Shown here: piece after piece, positions 55,381 to 63,410 of the stretch | Numbering within the stretch: position 1 is the first letter of the stretch | Layout: each line of letters starts with the position of its first letter | NCBI RefSeq assembly: GCF_031656915.1 | Contig: NZ_CP134227.1 | Location: forward strand, 1,612,001 to 1,676,000 | Direction: 5' to 3' | Length of the DNA stretch: 64,000 bases | Source of the DNA: Nocardioides marmorisolisilvae | Lineage (GTDB): Bacteria > Actinomycetota > Actinomycetes > Propionibacteriales > Nocardioidaceae | The notes under the pieces: generated by a model | Database searches by the model: none | Told to the model about the DNA's origin: nothing | The model's input: the letters and a program-made list of their open reading frames with translations, nothing else | Made by a program: the position numbers and the translations under genes

Positions 55381-56646
55381 TCAGGTGCGCCGGACGAAGC
55401 GGACGTCGCCGTTGGGCAGTCGACAGGCGGTGAAGCGAGGATCGTGGGCGAGGTGGTGATGGTGGCTGCACAACAGCACCCCGTCCTCGAGATTGGTGCT
55501 GCCTCCGGCCGCCCACGGCTTGTCGTGGTGGGCCTCGGTCCAGGCGGCCGGGATCGTGCAGTCCTCGGCACGGCAGCCGCGGTCGCGAAGCCGCAGCGCC
55601 TTGTGTTGGGACCGTGTGAACAGGCGGCTGCTGCGGCCGAGGTCGAGCACCTCGGACCTGCTGCCGAGGACGACCGGGACGAGTCGGGCGTTGCAGGCGA
55701 GCCGGCGTACCTCGCCGGCACTGAGCCGGTCGCTGTCGCCGTCGCCGGCGCCGAGCAGGTCGGCTGCCGCCAGCTCGGCGCGCAGCTGGTCGAGGGACAG
55801 GGTGATCAGCACCGTGGTGGCATCACCACCGTGGTCGGGGAGCTTCTCCGGGTCGAGGTGCTCGAGCAGGGAACAGAACGCCTCGCCGAGTCGACGCGGG
55901 TAGGGAACCCGGTCGATCGGCGGCTGGGGGTTGTCGGCCTCGCTGCCCAGGTGTCGAGGTGAGGCGAACGACTCGAGGTAGGTACACAGCCGCCTCGCCG
56001 CAGACTCCGGGAGGCGCCCGGAGATGCGAGTGGTGCCGTCGCCGAGGGGTCGGAGGCTCATCTGGGTCTTCTCCCGAGCATGCCGCTCCTCGTCGGCCAG
56101 CCGGCGACCTTCCTCCTCCTCGGCGACCTCGGGGGCAACGAGGTCGAGGATCCGACGTCCCACTCGGCGCAGCTGGCCGGGAGTCAGCTCCGCGGCGTAG
56201 CCGACGAGGGTCGCCTCGGCTCGCTCGAGGAGCTCGCGGCCGAGGCGGTCCGGCAGGGCGTCGAGCGCGCGGTCGATCACGCGGGCCTGGGCCACGTTGC
56301 AGCGACCACCAGCCAGCGCGTCGGCAAGTGTGAGTCGGTCTCGATCGAGGCTGCGCGCCAGCCGGGCGTCGGCGCGGGAGCTGTCGGCCTCGTTGCGGGT
56401 GTGGTGGGCGTACCAGGCGCCCACGTCCCGAGCGGCGTCGATCTCGGCCACGTCGGCTGCGGCGGCCATCACCTTCAACCGAAGCCCGGCCACCCGAGAC
56501 TCGACCACGGCCAGCTCACGCAGCGCTGCCGCCTTCTCCTCGGTCGACAGGTACGTCGCCTGGACGTCGACCACCTCATCGAGCCCGTTCCTGAGCCGGC
56601 TGACGCAAGCGAGGATCGGATGCTTCGGGAGTGGCGGTGCGGTCAT
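55381..56646 (-). CDS. DUF222/HNH endonuclease-like protein (13E12 type)
   Basis: 421 residues. The DUF222 domain fills the first 320 residues (LRNGLDEVVDVQATYLSTEE, GRCNVAQARVIDRALDALPD). The C-terminal HNH domain is CRAEDCTIPAAWTEAHHDKP followed by NLEDGVLLCSHHHHLAHD, with zinc cysteines and the catalytic HH. Such proteins are multicopy in actinobacteria (the 13E12 repeat family of mycobacteria) and many are SOS-regulated. The ATG at 56646 has GGAG six bases upstream; an ATG at 56670 would add eight residues but sits against a CCGCCCGG/CCGGGCGG hairpin. Confidence 0.9.
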   Translation of the reverse strand: MTAPPLPKHPILACVSRLRNGLDEVVDVQATYLSTEEKAAALRELAVVESRVAGLRLKVMAAAADVAEIDAARDVGAWYAHHTRNEADSSRADARLARSLDRDRLTLADALAGGRCNVAQARVIDRALDALPDRLGRELLERAEATLVGYAAELTPGQLRRVGRRILDLVAPEVAEEEEGRRLADEERHAREKTQMSLRPLGDGTTRISGRLPESAARRLCTYLESFASPRHLGSEADNPQPPIDRVPYPRRLGEAFCSLLEHLDPEKLPDHGGDATTVLITLSLDQLRAELAAADLLGAGDGDSDRLSAGEVRRLACNARLVPVVLGSRSEVLDLGRSSRLFTRSQHKALRLRDRGCRAEDCTIPAAWTEAHHDKPWAAGGSTNLEDGVLLCSHHHHLAHDPRFTACRLPNGDVRFVRRT

Positions 56647-56826
56647 CTGCTGCTCCGGTGTCGACGTCATCCGCCCGGCCGGGCGGATGCTGCGTCGTCT
56701 CGCCGGAGGCACCAGCGACGGTGCAATTACTGACCGCTTCGCGAGACTCTACCACCGGACCTTCGCGACCACCTTGTTTCCACTGGAGCTCCTCGATCCG
56801 ATGAGGTGCCCTCAGCCTACCATTAC

Positions 56827-56842
56827 TCGAACGTATGTGCTA
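56827..56842 (-). promoter_or_regulatory. SOS (LexA)-box-like site upstream of the DUF222-HNH gene
   Basis: Read toward the gene, TAGCAC-ATAC-GTTCGA matches the actinobacterial LexA consensus TCGAAC-N4-GTTCGA at ten of twelve positions, with one half-site perfect. It lies in an AT-rich patch about 180 nt before the start codon. Related DUF222-HNH genes in mycobacteria are known to carry such boxes. Confidence 0.55.
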
Positions 56843-56905
56843 GCGCCTTTTTCCACCCATTGTCGGGCTCGTCGTGCCGCACTGCCGCCTCTGCCGACGC
56901 CTCAC

Positions 56906-58576
56906 TCAGATCCCCAACCGTGCCGCGACGTGCGGCCCGGCGATCTCTCGTACGACGTCGGGCTGACCGACCACGATCAGCTGGTCGGTCGCGCGCGACA
57001 TGCCGACGTACAGCTTCTCCCTCGATCGGTCGCGAGCGGTCGTCTCGTTGACGCAGAGCACGACGGCCGGACGCTCGAGGCCCTTGCACCCGAGCACGTG
57101 CCCGTAGAACACGTCGTCCTCCCAGAAGGTGCGCCAATAGCCGTGCTGGCCGAGCTCCTCAGTGAGGTTCAGCTGTTCGGTGTGCCGGGATCCGGTGGTG
57201 AGCAGCGCGATGTTGGCGGGGTGCCAGCCGACCTCGAGCAGGAGCTCGACTGCGTCATCGGCGGCGTCGAGCGGGTCGTCGGCCGGTAGGAAGCTGACCT
57301 CGACGCCCTCGCCGCCGCGTGGCGTCATCTGGGTCGGTGCCAGCGGGCCGAAAGCCGCGTGGATCTGCTTGGTGTTGCGCAGGTTGTGGTCGAGAACGAG
57401 CGGCACCAGGGGCACAGGCGGCCGACCGAAGCGCGCGAAGATGCGCTGGTTCTCGTCGGAGTAGATGTAGAGCCCGCTCTCCTCCTCGTTCTGCATCGCC
57501 CGCAGCAATGGCGTCCACCAGCTCTCTGCGAAGTCTTGGGCCTCGTCGACGACGAACGCGTCGAACCGCTTGTCGGGCGGGAGCTCCCGTGCGAGCTCGG
57601 CCATCATCGACGGCAGCCGCTCCTCCCAGAACTCACTGTCCTCGCGCTCTCCCCCTGGCGCCCCCCACGACCGGCCGAGCTCCTCGTAGGTGCCGACGAA
57701 TGCAGGCCTGGCGCGCTTGGGCCACCCCTCGACCTCGCGCTTGAGGAACTCGCCGAGACCGATCGAGTAGCACAGCAGCGCCACTCGCTGCGGTGGCTCA
57801 CCGTCGCGACCGCGGGACAGCTCCTTGGCCTGGGCGAGCGCGAGCACCGTCTTCCCACTCCCGGCGCCGCCGCGCACCTCGACCCGGTTGAGCAGCCTTG
57901 TCACGCGCAGCAGCTGCGCCTGCTCGGCGGTCAGCCGGTCCGAGGCCGAGCGCCGTTGGGCGGCCTCCGCGTTGAGGTCCCGCTCGGTGAAGCTGCGGCC
58001 GTGCAAGACCTGCGAGAGCAGCACCAGGTCGTCGTACGACGGGGCCTTGGTGCCCCGCGCCATCCCCCGGGCGTTGTTCGCGACCCGATCGGCGAGGTCC
58101 GCCATGTCGACGCGGTCGTGCAGCGCCCAACGCGGGCAGTCCGGTGTGCCGAAGTCGCTGGAGAAGTCGGAGTACGGCGTCACGACGCCGTGTGCCCACG
58201 TGATCCTGCCGCGGCTCCATCGCGGGTCGGACTCGACGTAGTCGCGCAAGGCGTACTTCGCGTCCTTCGCCTGCTCCACCGGATGGATCCGCCGCTCCCC
58301 GCCACCGGACTGGTGCCAGTGCTCGCCGTCGTACCAGACCGACCCGCCCTTGACCTCAAGGACGACCGCCCCGACATCGGGAAGCAGTACGACGAGATCC
58401 GCCTCGTGGTCCTTATGCTCGTCGATCACCCACTGGTTCGCGATCAGGATCGCGTCCGCGGGCAGGGTGTCGCGCAGTCGCTGCCACACCTCACGTTCCG
58501 CCTCGGAGGCGAACTGTGGTTGCTCGGGACGACAGTTCGGGGTCATCTGGTCAGCAGAACACAGGTCGATCGTCAT
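56906..58576 (-). CDS. NERD-domain UvrD/Rep-like helicase
   Basis: 556 residues. The N-terminal NERD domain has EADLVVLLPDVGAVVLEVKG (D...ExK nuclease core). The rest is an SF1 helicase: Walker A RGGAGSGKTVLAL, DEAQDFAESWW (Walker B), YSDENQRIF (motif III), DHNLRNTKQIH (motif IV), YGHVLGCKGLERPAVVL (motif V) and KLYVGMSRATDQLIV (motif VI). At 556 residues it lacks most accessory subdomains of PcrA. The ATG at 58576 overlaps the stop of the upstream nuclease gene (ATGA), so it is the third cistron of the cluster that starts at 60397. Likely acts on DNA damaged or invaded; role inferred. Confidence 0.88.
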   Translation of the reverse strand: MTIDLCSADQMTPNCRPEQPQFASEAEREVWQRLRDTLPADAILIANQWVIDEHKDHEADLVVLLPDVGAVVLEVKGGSVWYDGEHWHQSGGGERRIHPVEQAKDAKYALRDYVESDPRWSRGRITWAHGVVTPYSDFSSDFGTPDCPRWALHDRVDMADLADRVANNARGMARGTKAPSYDDLVLLSQVLHGRSFTERDLNAEAAQRRSASDRLTAEQAQLLRVTRLLNRVEVRGGAGSGKTVLALAQAKELSRGRDGEPPQRVALLCYSIGLGEFLKREVEGWPKRARPAFVGTYEELGRSWGAPGGEREDSEFWEERLPSMMAELARELPPDKRFDAFVVDEAQDFAESWWTPLLRAMQNEEESGLYIYSDENQRIFARFGRPPVPLVPLVLDHNLRNTKQIHAAFGPLAPTQMTPRGGEGVEVSFLPADDPLDAADDAVELLLEVGWHPANIALLTTGSRHTEQLNLTEELGQHGYWRTFWEDDVFYGHVLGCKGLERPAVVLCVNETTARDRSREKLYVGMSRATDQLIVVGQPDVVREIAGPHVAARLGI

Positions 58577-59483
58577 GCAGGCTCGTCGGACGGACTGAGG
58601 TCGAGATACCTGCGTCGGAAGGTGTCCCGCCATCCGTCATGCCCCTCGATCGAATCGACCACCTCCTCGATCGAGCCGAAGACCAGGTACTCCGGGTCGA
58701 CCAACTCGGCCGCAACGGTGTCCACCGTCGACCTCGCCGTGACGTCGTCGGCGAGCGCCACGACGACCGACCGACCGCGCGTGTGCTCGCCCGCTCGCTC
58801 GACGAGCTGCGCGAGCAATGTGTTGTACCAGAACTGGCGAAGCCCCATCTTGTCCAGTGCCTCCGCCGCCCCTGCATGCCAGCCTCCGTCAGCCGTCGCC
58901 GTGCGGAACTTCTCCGCCGCAGGCTTGACCTGTGACTTCGCGAGGTTCTCGGCGTACTTGCACTCGATGCCGAGGAATCCGGTCCCTCTGCCGGTCCGGT
59001 ACTCGATGAACGCGTCAAACGCCGATCCGGTGAATGTTCCCGTCGCCGGAGCCCACTCGAGGCGAATGCTCGAGACGCCGTCCGCGTCCGGTGCCAACGA
59101 CCGAATCCAGGGCAGCGCTGCCTCAGGGTGAGCGGCCAGGTAGCCGAACAGGTTGAAGCACAGGGGTTGCGAGGACAGCAGGTTCCTGCGCACTCGGTCC
59201 ATCTGGATCATCCCGGGCCGCTTGCCGGCGTCCAGATCCGCTTCGGCGGCTCCCAGGGACTCCCGCGCTTCCGGTGTCCAGAGATTCACGGCAAGGTCGA
59301 CGCCGTCCGGCAGCATGCTCACCACGGGCTTCGAGCGAGTCGCGATGTTCCCTGCCGGCACACCGCAGTGCGTCTCGCGCCACCACCCCTGGTGCCGGCG
59401 AAGCCGCCGCTGCCATTTGTTGCCTGCCCGAGCAGGACAGCGGCCGCACGGTCCAGCTGGCCGACGGTGAGCCCCCGGTTCAT
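58573..59483 (-). CDS. PD-(D/E)XK nuclease-like protein, apparently frameshifted near the N-terminus
   Basis: The main frame (58573 up to a GTG at 59361) carries a restriction-endonuclease-like core: SAFDAFIEYRTGRG then GFLGIECKYAENLAKS, a D...ExK motif, and a C-terminal helical part. This resembles PGN_0703-type putative endonucleases. That frame has no start codon at the expected upstream position, although KWQRRLRRHQGWWRE looks coding. A neighbouring frame begins with ATG at 59483 overlapping the upstream stop (ATGA) and reads MNRGLTVGQLDRAAAVLLGQ, a convincing N-terminus. The two join only if one base is missing around 59400-59425. Either the gene is broken, the base was lost in sequencing, or a -1 ribosomal shift occurs. 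Coordinates therefore include a frame change. Confidence 0.65.
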
Positions 59484-60397
59484 CGGCGACCGCCCGTGCG
59501 GAGGGCCAGATCGTCCGCGACGTCGTCGAGCGTCTCCAGGAACATCGGCACGATGAGCTCAAGGTGCTCGCCGACGAAGGGCGAAGCCGGCAGGGTCATC
59601 GTCATGAGCACGTCGCGGCCGACCAACACGAACTTCGTCATCCGGCGGCGGTTGAGCACGGCCACCTCCACGGCGGTCTGGCGGCGACTGCGGACATCGT
59701 GCACCAGCGGCGCCATCACGTCGATGACCGGACGATCGCTGCGGGCGATGAAGCACACCTGGGCTTGGCCGAGTCTGATCCAACAGTCGCCGTCGTCGTC
59801 GGTCGTGACCCCGTCCTCGGACAGGGCCTCGAGAACTGGTTCGAGCATGATCAGCAGATCCTCGCGCGAGCTCGGCCGCAGCAGCGGCGGAGTGGTCGTC
59901 GACTCACTCATCACCAGGCGCGTCCACGCACCGCCGTCGTTCGCACCCTCGATCTCGAGGAACGTCGGGTCGATGACGCCGAACACCTCGCGCAGCACGC
60001 CGACGGCGACGGGCGCGACCTCTTCAGGCCCGAACTCGTCGTCGTGCAGCGCGCGGTGCCACACCGTGGTGGTCTCCTCCTCGAACGGCTCGAACACGAC
60101 TGCGCTGCCCGGGGTCTCGAAGGATCGCTCGAGCAGGCGCGCCTCGAGCTCGGTGTCGAGCTGGTGAGCCGGAGCGAGCTGCTGGTTGCTCGGCGCGCAG
60201 AGCAGCACCGCCTGGTCGGCACGCACCACCTGCAACCACGGCGAACAACCCTCGTCGTCCTCCTCCCAGGTGGTCACGTCGAGCGTCAGGACGGCCGCCG
60301 CCGGCACGCTTGCGACGTACTCGCCCAGTCGCCGCTCGAACTCCGCCCATGCCTCTTCGGTGGCTGCGTCCATCTCACTGCTCTCGATCTCGTTCAT
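59480..60397 (-). CDS. YbjN/TY-Chap chaperone-like protein
   Basis: 305 residues, acidic. Two or three similar alpha/beta units are visible. The N-terminal one contains FERRLGEYVASVPAAAVLTL and CSPWLQVVRADQAVLLCA. The middle one (about 180-240) contains SREDLLIMLEPVLEALSEDG and CWIRLGQAQVCFIARSD. The C-terminal one contains VLVGRDVLMTMTLPASPFVG. These resemble the YbjN/type III-secretion chaperone (TY-Chap) folds that bind peptides. The ATG at 60397 has GGAAGGGG upstream. The stop overlaps the nuclease ATG by four bases, making this the first gene of the three-gene cluster. It may chaperone or inhibit the nuclease; that is inference. Confidence 0.7.
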   Translation of the reverse strand: MNEIESSEMDAATEEAWAEFERRLGEYVASVPAAAVLTLDVTTWEEDDEGCSPWLQVVRADQAVLLCAPSNQQLAPAHQLDTELEARLLERSFETPGSAVVFEPFEEETTTVWHRALHDDEFGPEEVAPVAVGVLREVFGVIDPTFLEIEGANDGGAWTRLVMSESTTTPPLLRPSSREDLLIMLEPVLEALSEDGVTTDDDGDCWIRLGQAQVCFIARSDRPVIDVMAPLVHDVRSRRQTAVEVAVLNRRRMTKFVLVGRDVLMTMTLPASPFVGEHLELIVPMFLETLDDVADDLALRTGGRR

Positions 60398-60511
60398 CTC
60401 GACCCCTTCCTCCCGGCGCAGACCCAGGATCACCCCCACCCCCGACACAATCCGGCGTGCAAATGGTCCGTTCCAGTGCCGCGCAAGGGTCGAAGACGCG
60501 AGACTCGGCGC
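60398..60511. promoter_or_regulatory. Divergent promoter region between the nuclease-helicase cluster and the WYL pair
   Basis: 114 nt shared by two divergent operons. Toward the WYL genes, GAGACT lies six bases before the GTG (leaderless pattern). Toward the chaperone gene there is a GGAAGGGG ribosome-binding site. No palindrome long enough to name as an operator is seen, but a WYL regulator would be expected to bind here. Confidence 0.5.
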
Positions 60512-61426
60512 GTGACCAGGAGTGCGGGACGCGACCAGCGCGAGCCGATGGAGCGGCTGGTCCGGCTGGCGGTCGCACTGCAGAGCTGCGGCCGTGTCGG
60601 GATGCCGTCCGACCAGCTGGTCCGAATCGCCGGCTTCGAAAGCAGCGCCGACCCGACCAGCCAGCTCGGTCGCGAGCTCCGTCAGATGCGCGCCCTCGGC
60701 TGGCAGATCGACAACATCGCTCCACACGGCGAGGACGGCGTCTACCGGATGACCAGCGTGGACAACCGGCTACGCCTCAAGCTCACCCCCGCGCAGCAGG
60801 CCGCTTTGCAGCGCGCCGTACTTCTCGCCGACCGCGCCGACCTCGTCGAACGCCTGGGCCTGCCGGCGACCCCGCGCACCGCTGCGGTGAGCGCCGTCGT
60901 GCCGGGCGGCCCCCACGACGCCCGGCTGGCGACGGTGATCCGCGCCGTGAGGATGCGCTGCCTGCTGCACTTCTTGTACGCCGGCTCGACGCGCACCGTG
61001 CATCCGGACTCGGTCCGCGCGCAGAACGGCACCTGGTACCTCCGCGCCTTCGAGGACACCGCCAACCGGATGAAGGTCTTCGTCGTCTCGCGGATGTCCG
61101 AGGTGTCGGCGGACAGTCCCCAGACTGCGAGGACGTTCCCGCGCGAGCGCCACCCCGGACTGCACCCGATGAGCTGGCAGATCGACCCGCCGGTGGAGGT
61201 CACACTGCGTGCACCGGTCGAGTACGTGCCCGACGTCGAGCGTTGGCTCGGCAGGCCCGTGTCGTACCGCGACCTCGGTGGCGAGGTGGAGCTCATGTAC
61301 GTCGTCACCCATCGTGCGGCGCTGCGAGCACGGATCTACCAGCTCGGCACCCGCGTGCAGCTGGTCGGCCCCGAGGACGTACGCAGGGAGATGCTGACCG
61401 AGCTGACCGAGATGGCGGGCGAGTGA
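60512..61426 (+). CDS. WYL-domain transcriptional regulator (PafB-like)
   Basis: 304 residues from the GTG at 60512; an ATG at 60548 is an alternative. A winged helix at the N-terminus (MERLVRLAVALQSCGRVGMP, LGRELRQMRALGWQIDNIA) is followed by a WYL domain in which the motif reads NGTWYLRAFEDTANRMKVF, and a WCX-type C-terminal extension (LRAPVEYVPDVERWLG). WYL proteins sense nucleic acids or nucleotides and control DNA-damage or phage-defence genes. The stop overlaps the next ATG (TGATG), so the two are made as a pair, as PafB and PafC are. Confidence 0.88.
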   Translation: MTRSAGRDQREPMERLVRLAVALQSCGRVGMPSDQLVRIAGFESSADPTSQLGRELRQMRALGWQIDNIAPHGEDGVYRMTSVDNRLRLKLTPAQQAALQRAVLLADRADLVERLGLPATPRTAAVSAVVPGGPHDARLATVIRAVRMRCLLHFLYAGSTRTVHPDSVRAQNGTWYLRAFEDTANRMKVFVVSRMSEVSADSPQTARTFPRERHPGLHPMSWQIDPPVEVTLRAPVEYVPDVERWLGRPVSYRDLGGEVELMYVVTHRAALRARIYQLGTRVQLVGPEDVRREMLTELTEMAGE

Positions 61427-62415
61427 TGGCTGCGCCGCCGAAGTACGTCCAGCGGATCGCTCGCCTACCCGAGGTGTTCGAGGTCCTCGCTGCTCATCCC
61501 GACGGTCTGCCGATCGCCGACGTCGCGAGGGAGCTCGGCGTACCCGCCGAGGAGCTCCGCGAGGACCTGCTCGCCTTCTACAGCGCCGATGTCGGCACGC
61601 TGCTGCTCGGCCTCTCGCGCCCCGACGTGCTTGAGTTCCTCGGCACCGACGGCGACGACGACCCGGCGACCGCCGAGGTGGTCCGCATCGTCGACCAGCG
61701 GCCGATCGACGAGCTCGGCGTGGAGTACGTCGATGCCGCGGAGCTCGCGCTCGTCTACACCGCCGCGCGTGGGCTGCTGGAGCTCGACCCGGACGATGAG
61801 GACCTGAAGGGTGCACTCAGCGTGCTCACCGAGACCATGCTCGGCGACCCAGTCCGGCCGCGTCCGCCCGCAAGCTGGAACCGTCCGCTCGAGGCTCTGG
61901 AGGATGCAGTGACCGACCACCGCCGCGTGCGCATCGTCTACTCGCGCACCTGGCACGAGGGCGTCACCGACCGGGTGATCGAGCCCTACCTGCTCGTCCA
62001 GACCCGCCGCGGCTGGGAGGTCGACGCCGGCCCCCCCGACGCCGGTGGCCGCCTCCGCACCTTCCTGGTGTCGAACATCCGCGACTACGAGGTTCTCGAC
62101 GAGGAGTTCACCGCGCCGCCCGAACTCGACCGGCTGCTGGAAGCCCAACGCGCGACCACGCGAGTGCGGGTGCGGATCCCGCACGCCGCCCGCTGGGCCA
62201 CCGACTTCTACGCCGAGCGCGTCGCGATCATCGCCGACGACGAACTCAGCGCCACCCTCGACCTCGACCTACTGCCCCCGGTCGAGCAACGCATCGGCCT
62301 GCTGCTCCTCATCGCCGGAACGGACGCCGCGGTGCTCGACCCGACCCGCCTGGTGACTGCCGGCCCGAATCTCGCCGCGGAGCTGCTCGCTCACCATCGG
62401 GGCCACAGCGCTTGA
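61426..62415 (+). CDS. WYL-domain transcriptional regulator (PafC-like)
   Basis: 329 residues. N-terminal helix-turn-helix (VFEVLAAHPDGLPIADVARE, LGVPAEELREDLLAFYSADV), a helical middle region (DAAELALVYTAARGLLELDP) and a WYL-type domain (DHRRVRIVYSRTWHEGVTDR, then RRGWEVDAGPPDAGGRLRTF) in which the W-Y-L triad is altered to W-E-V. Partner of the preceding gene, with which it shares one base. The altered triad suggests that only one subunit of the heterodimer binds ligand. The genuine proteasome-linked pafBC normally sits near pafA and tatAC, which are absent here, so this is probably a paralogous pair. Confidence 0.87.
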   Translation: MAAPPKYVQRIARLPEVFEVLAAHPDGLPIADVARELGVPAEELREDLLAFYSADVGTLLLGLSRPDVLEFLGTDGDDDPATAEVVRIVDQRPIDELGVEYVDAAELALVYTAARGLLELDPDDEDLKGALSVLTETMLGDPVRPRPPASWNRPLEALEDAVTDHRRVRIVYSRTWHEGVTDRVIEPYLLVQTRRGWEVDAGPPDAGGRLRTFLVSNIRDYEVLDEEFTAPPELDRLLEAQRATTRVRVRIPHAARWATDFYAERVAIIADDELSATLDLDLLPPVEQRIGLLLLIAGTDAAVLDPTRLVTAGPNLAAELLAHHRGHSA

Positions 62416-62504
62416 GGAGGTCGCGCGGTAACCGCCTCGAAGCCTAGGACGGCACTTGAGGTGCGAGCGCCAGCGAGACCCCGTCCGCGGCCCGACTCAC
62501 CGCA

Positions 62505-63053
62505 TCAGCGCACGTTCCACTGAGCCGTCTGGCCGAACCCGCTGTCCATCGAGAACTGCACCTGCGCGATCCTCGCCCTGACCGGCACCTGGAACACCAG
62601 ATATCCGAGCGCTCTGTTGCCCGGCGCCAGCTTCACCGAGGTGGGCAGCTGCTGGCCGGCGGCGACCTGGTCGAAGAACGCGTCAGCCTCGTACTGCTGC
62701 CCCGCCTTGTCGACCACCTTGGCACCATTGCTCGGCGCATCGTCGTACGCCGCCGTGCCGGTGTTCTTCAGCACGAACTGGACAGCGACGAGCCGCTTGC
62801 CCTTGTCAGGCTTGACGAACTGGTCGGACGAGCTCGTGTTGGTCACCCGCTTCGCCGTCACCTGCAGCTTCGACCCATCATCGTTGCCCTTGACGGTGAC
62901 GGGCTGACCGACGCGGGCAGACGCCGCCTTACCGCCCTTGGCATTGTCGGCCTTGGTGTTGACGTCGGTCGCCGCGCATCCGCTCAGCGCGATCGCGATC
63001 GCCGCGACCGCCGTTGCCAGCGCCAGGCGCCGGCCCTTCTTCATGGTGTTCAT
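62505..63053 (-). CDS. DUF4352 lipoprotein
   Basis: 182 residues. The signal peptide LALATAVAAIAIALSGCAAT ends in the lipobox LSGC, so the mature protein is lipidated and sits on the outer face of the membrane. The mature part is a DUF4352-like immunoglobulin fold: GKRLVAVQFVLKNTGTAAYD and GYLVFQVPVRARIAQVQFS, found in actinobacterial surface proteins of unknown function. The ATG at 63053 has GAAGGGG upstream; the first 18 bases of leader plus start are identical to those of the chaperone gene at 60397. Confidence 0.9.
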   Translation of the reverse strand: MNTMKKGRRLALATAVAAIAIALSGCAATDVNTKADNAKGGKAASARVGQPVTVKGNDDGSKLQVTAKRVTNTSSSDQFVKPDKGKRLVAVQFVLKNTGTAAYDDAPSNGAKVVDKAGQQYEADAFFDQVAAGQQLPTSVKLAPGNRALGYLVFQVPVRARIAQVQFSMDSGFGQTAQWNVR

Positions 63054-63410
63054 CTCGACCCCTTCGTTGGAAGTATCCGCCCCACCTGGAGCGGTGAACG
63101 GACCGTAGGGAGACCACCCGACAGAACGGTCCGAGTCCTCACCGCGAGCCACTGGACCCGAGCGATCGCGACGTTGACGCGGTTGCGGTCGCTGTTGCGG
63201 CGGGCAGCTCGATCTCGGCTTCAGCGCCGAAGGCAAAGCCCAACGTGCCCACGTGGCCCCTCCCTCCTTCCAAACCCGAGTTCTGTCGGACCCTGTTGCC
63301 AAGGTCTCGACTCGTATCTATTTCCTCGAGCCGGGGGTCGACGTCATGTCTCCAGCCACACCGCACGGTGCCTCGCGCGCAATCGTCACAAGCCTGTTCG
63401 CGAGCCTGCG
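63054..63410. other. 357-nt gap, mostly without a convincing gene
   Basis: It contains the promoter regions of the lipoprotein and the truncated downstream gene. A lower-GC stretch (TCGTATCTATTTCCTCG, around 63313-63329) could be promoter sequence. Apart from one short reading frame listed separately, I see no gene, RNA motif or repeat. Confidence 0.4.
63139..63252 (-). CDS. Possible small peptide gene
   Basis: 37 codons from a GTG at 63252 that has an exceptionally good AAGGAGG about ten bases upstream. The predicted product is Ala/Thr/Ser-rich (ELPAATATATASTSRSLGSS) with no recognisable domain. Only the ribosome-binding site argues for translation. Confidence 0.25.
   Translation of the reverse strand: MGTLGFAFGAEAEIELPAATATATASTSRSLGSSGSR

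Noticed and set aside
60398-60511. PafBC (RecA-NDp type) promoter motif between the WYL pair and the nuclease cluster
   Set aside because: TTGTGTCGG followed by TGATCCT is only a loose match to TTGTCRGTG-N8-TANNNT; too weak to annotate.
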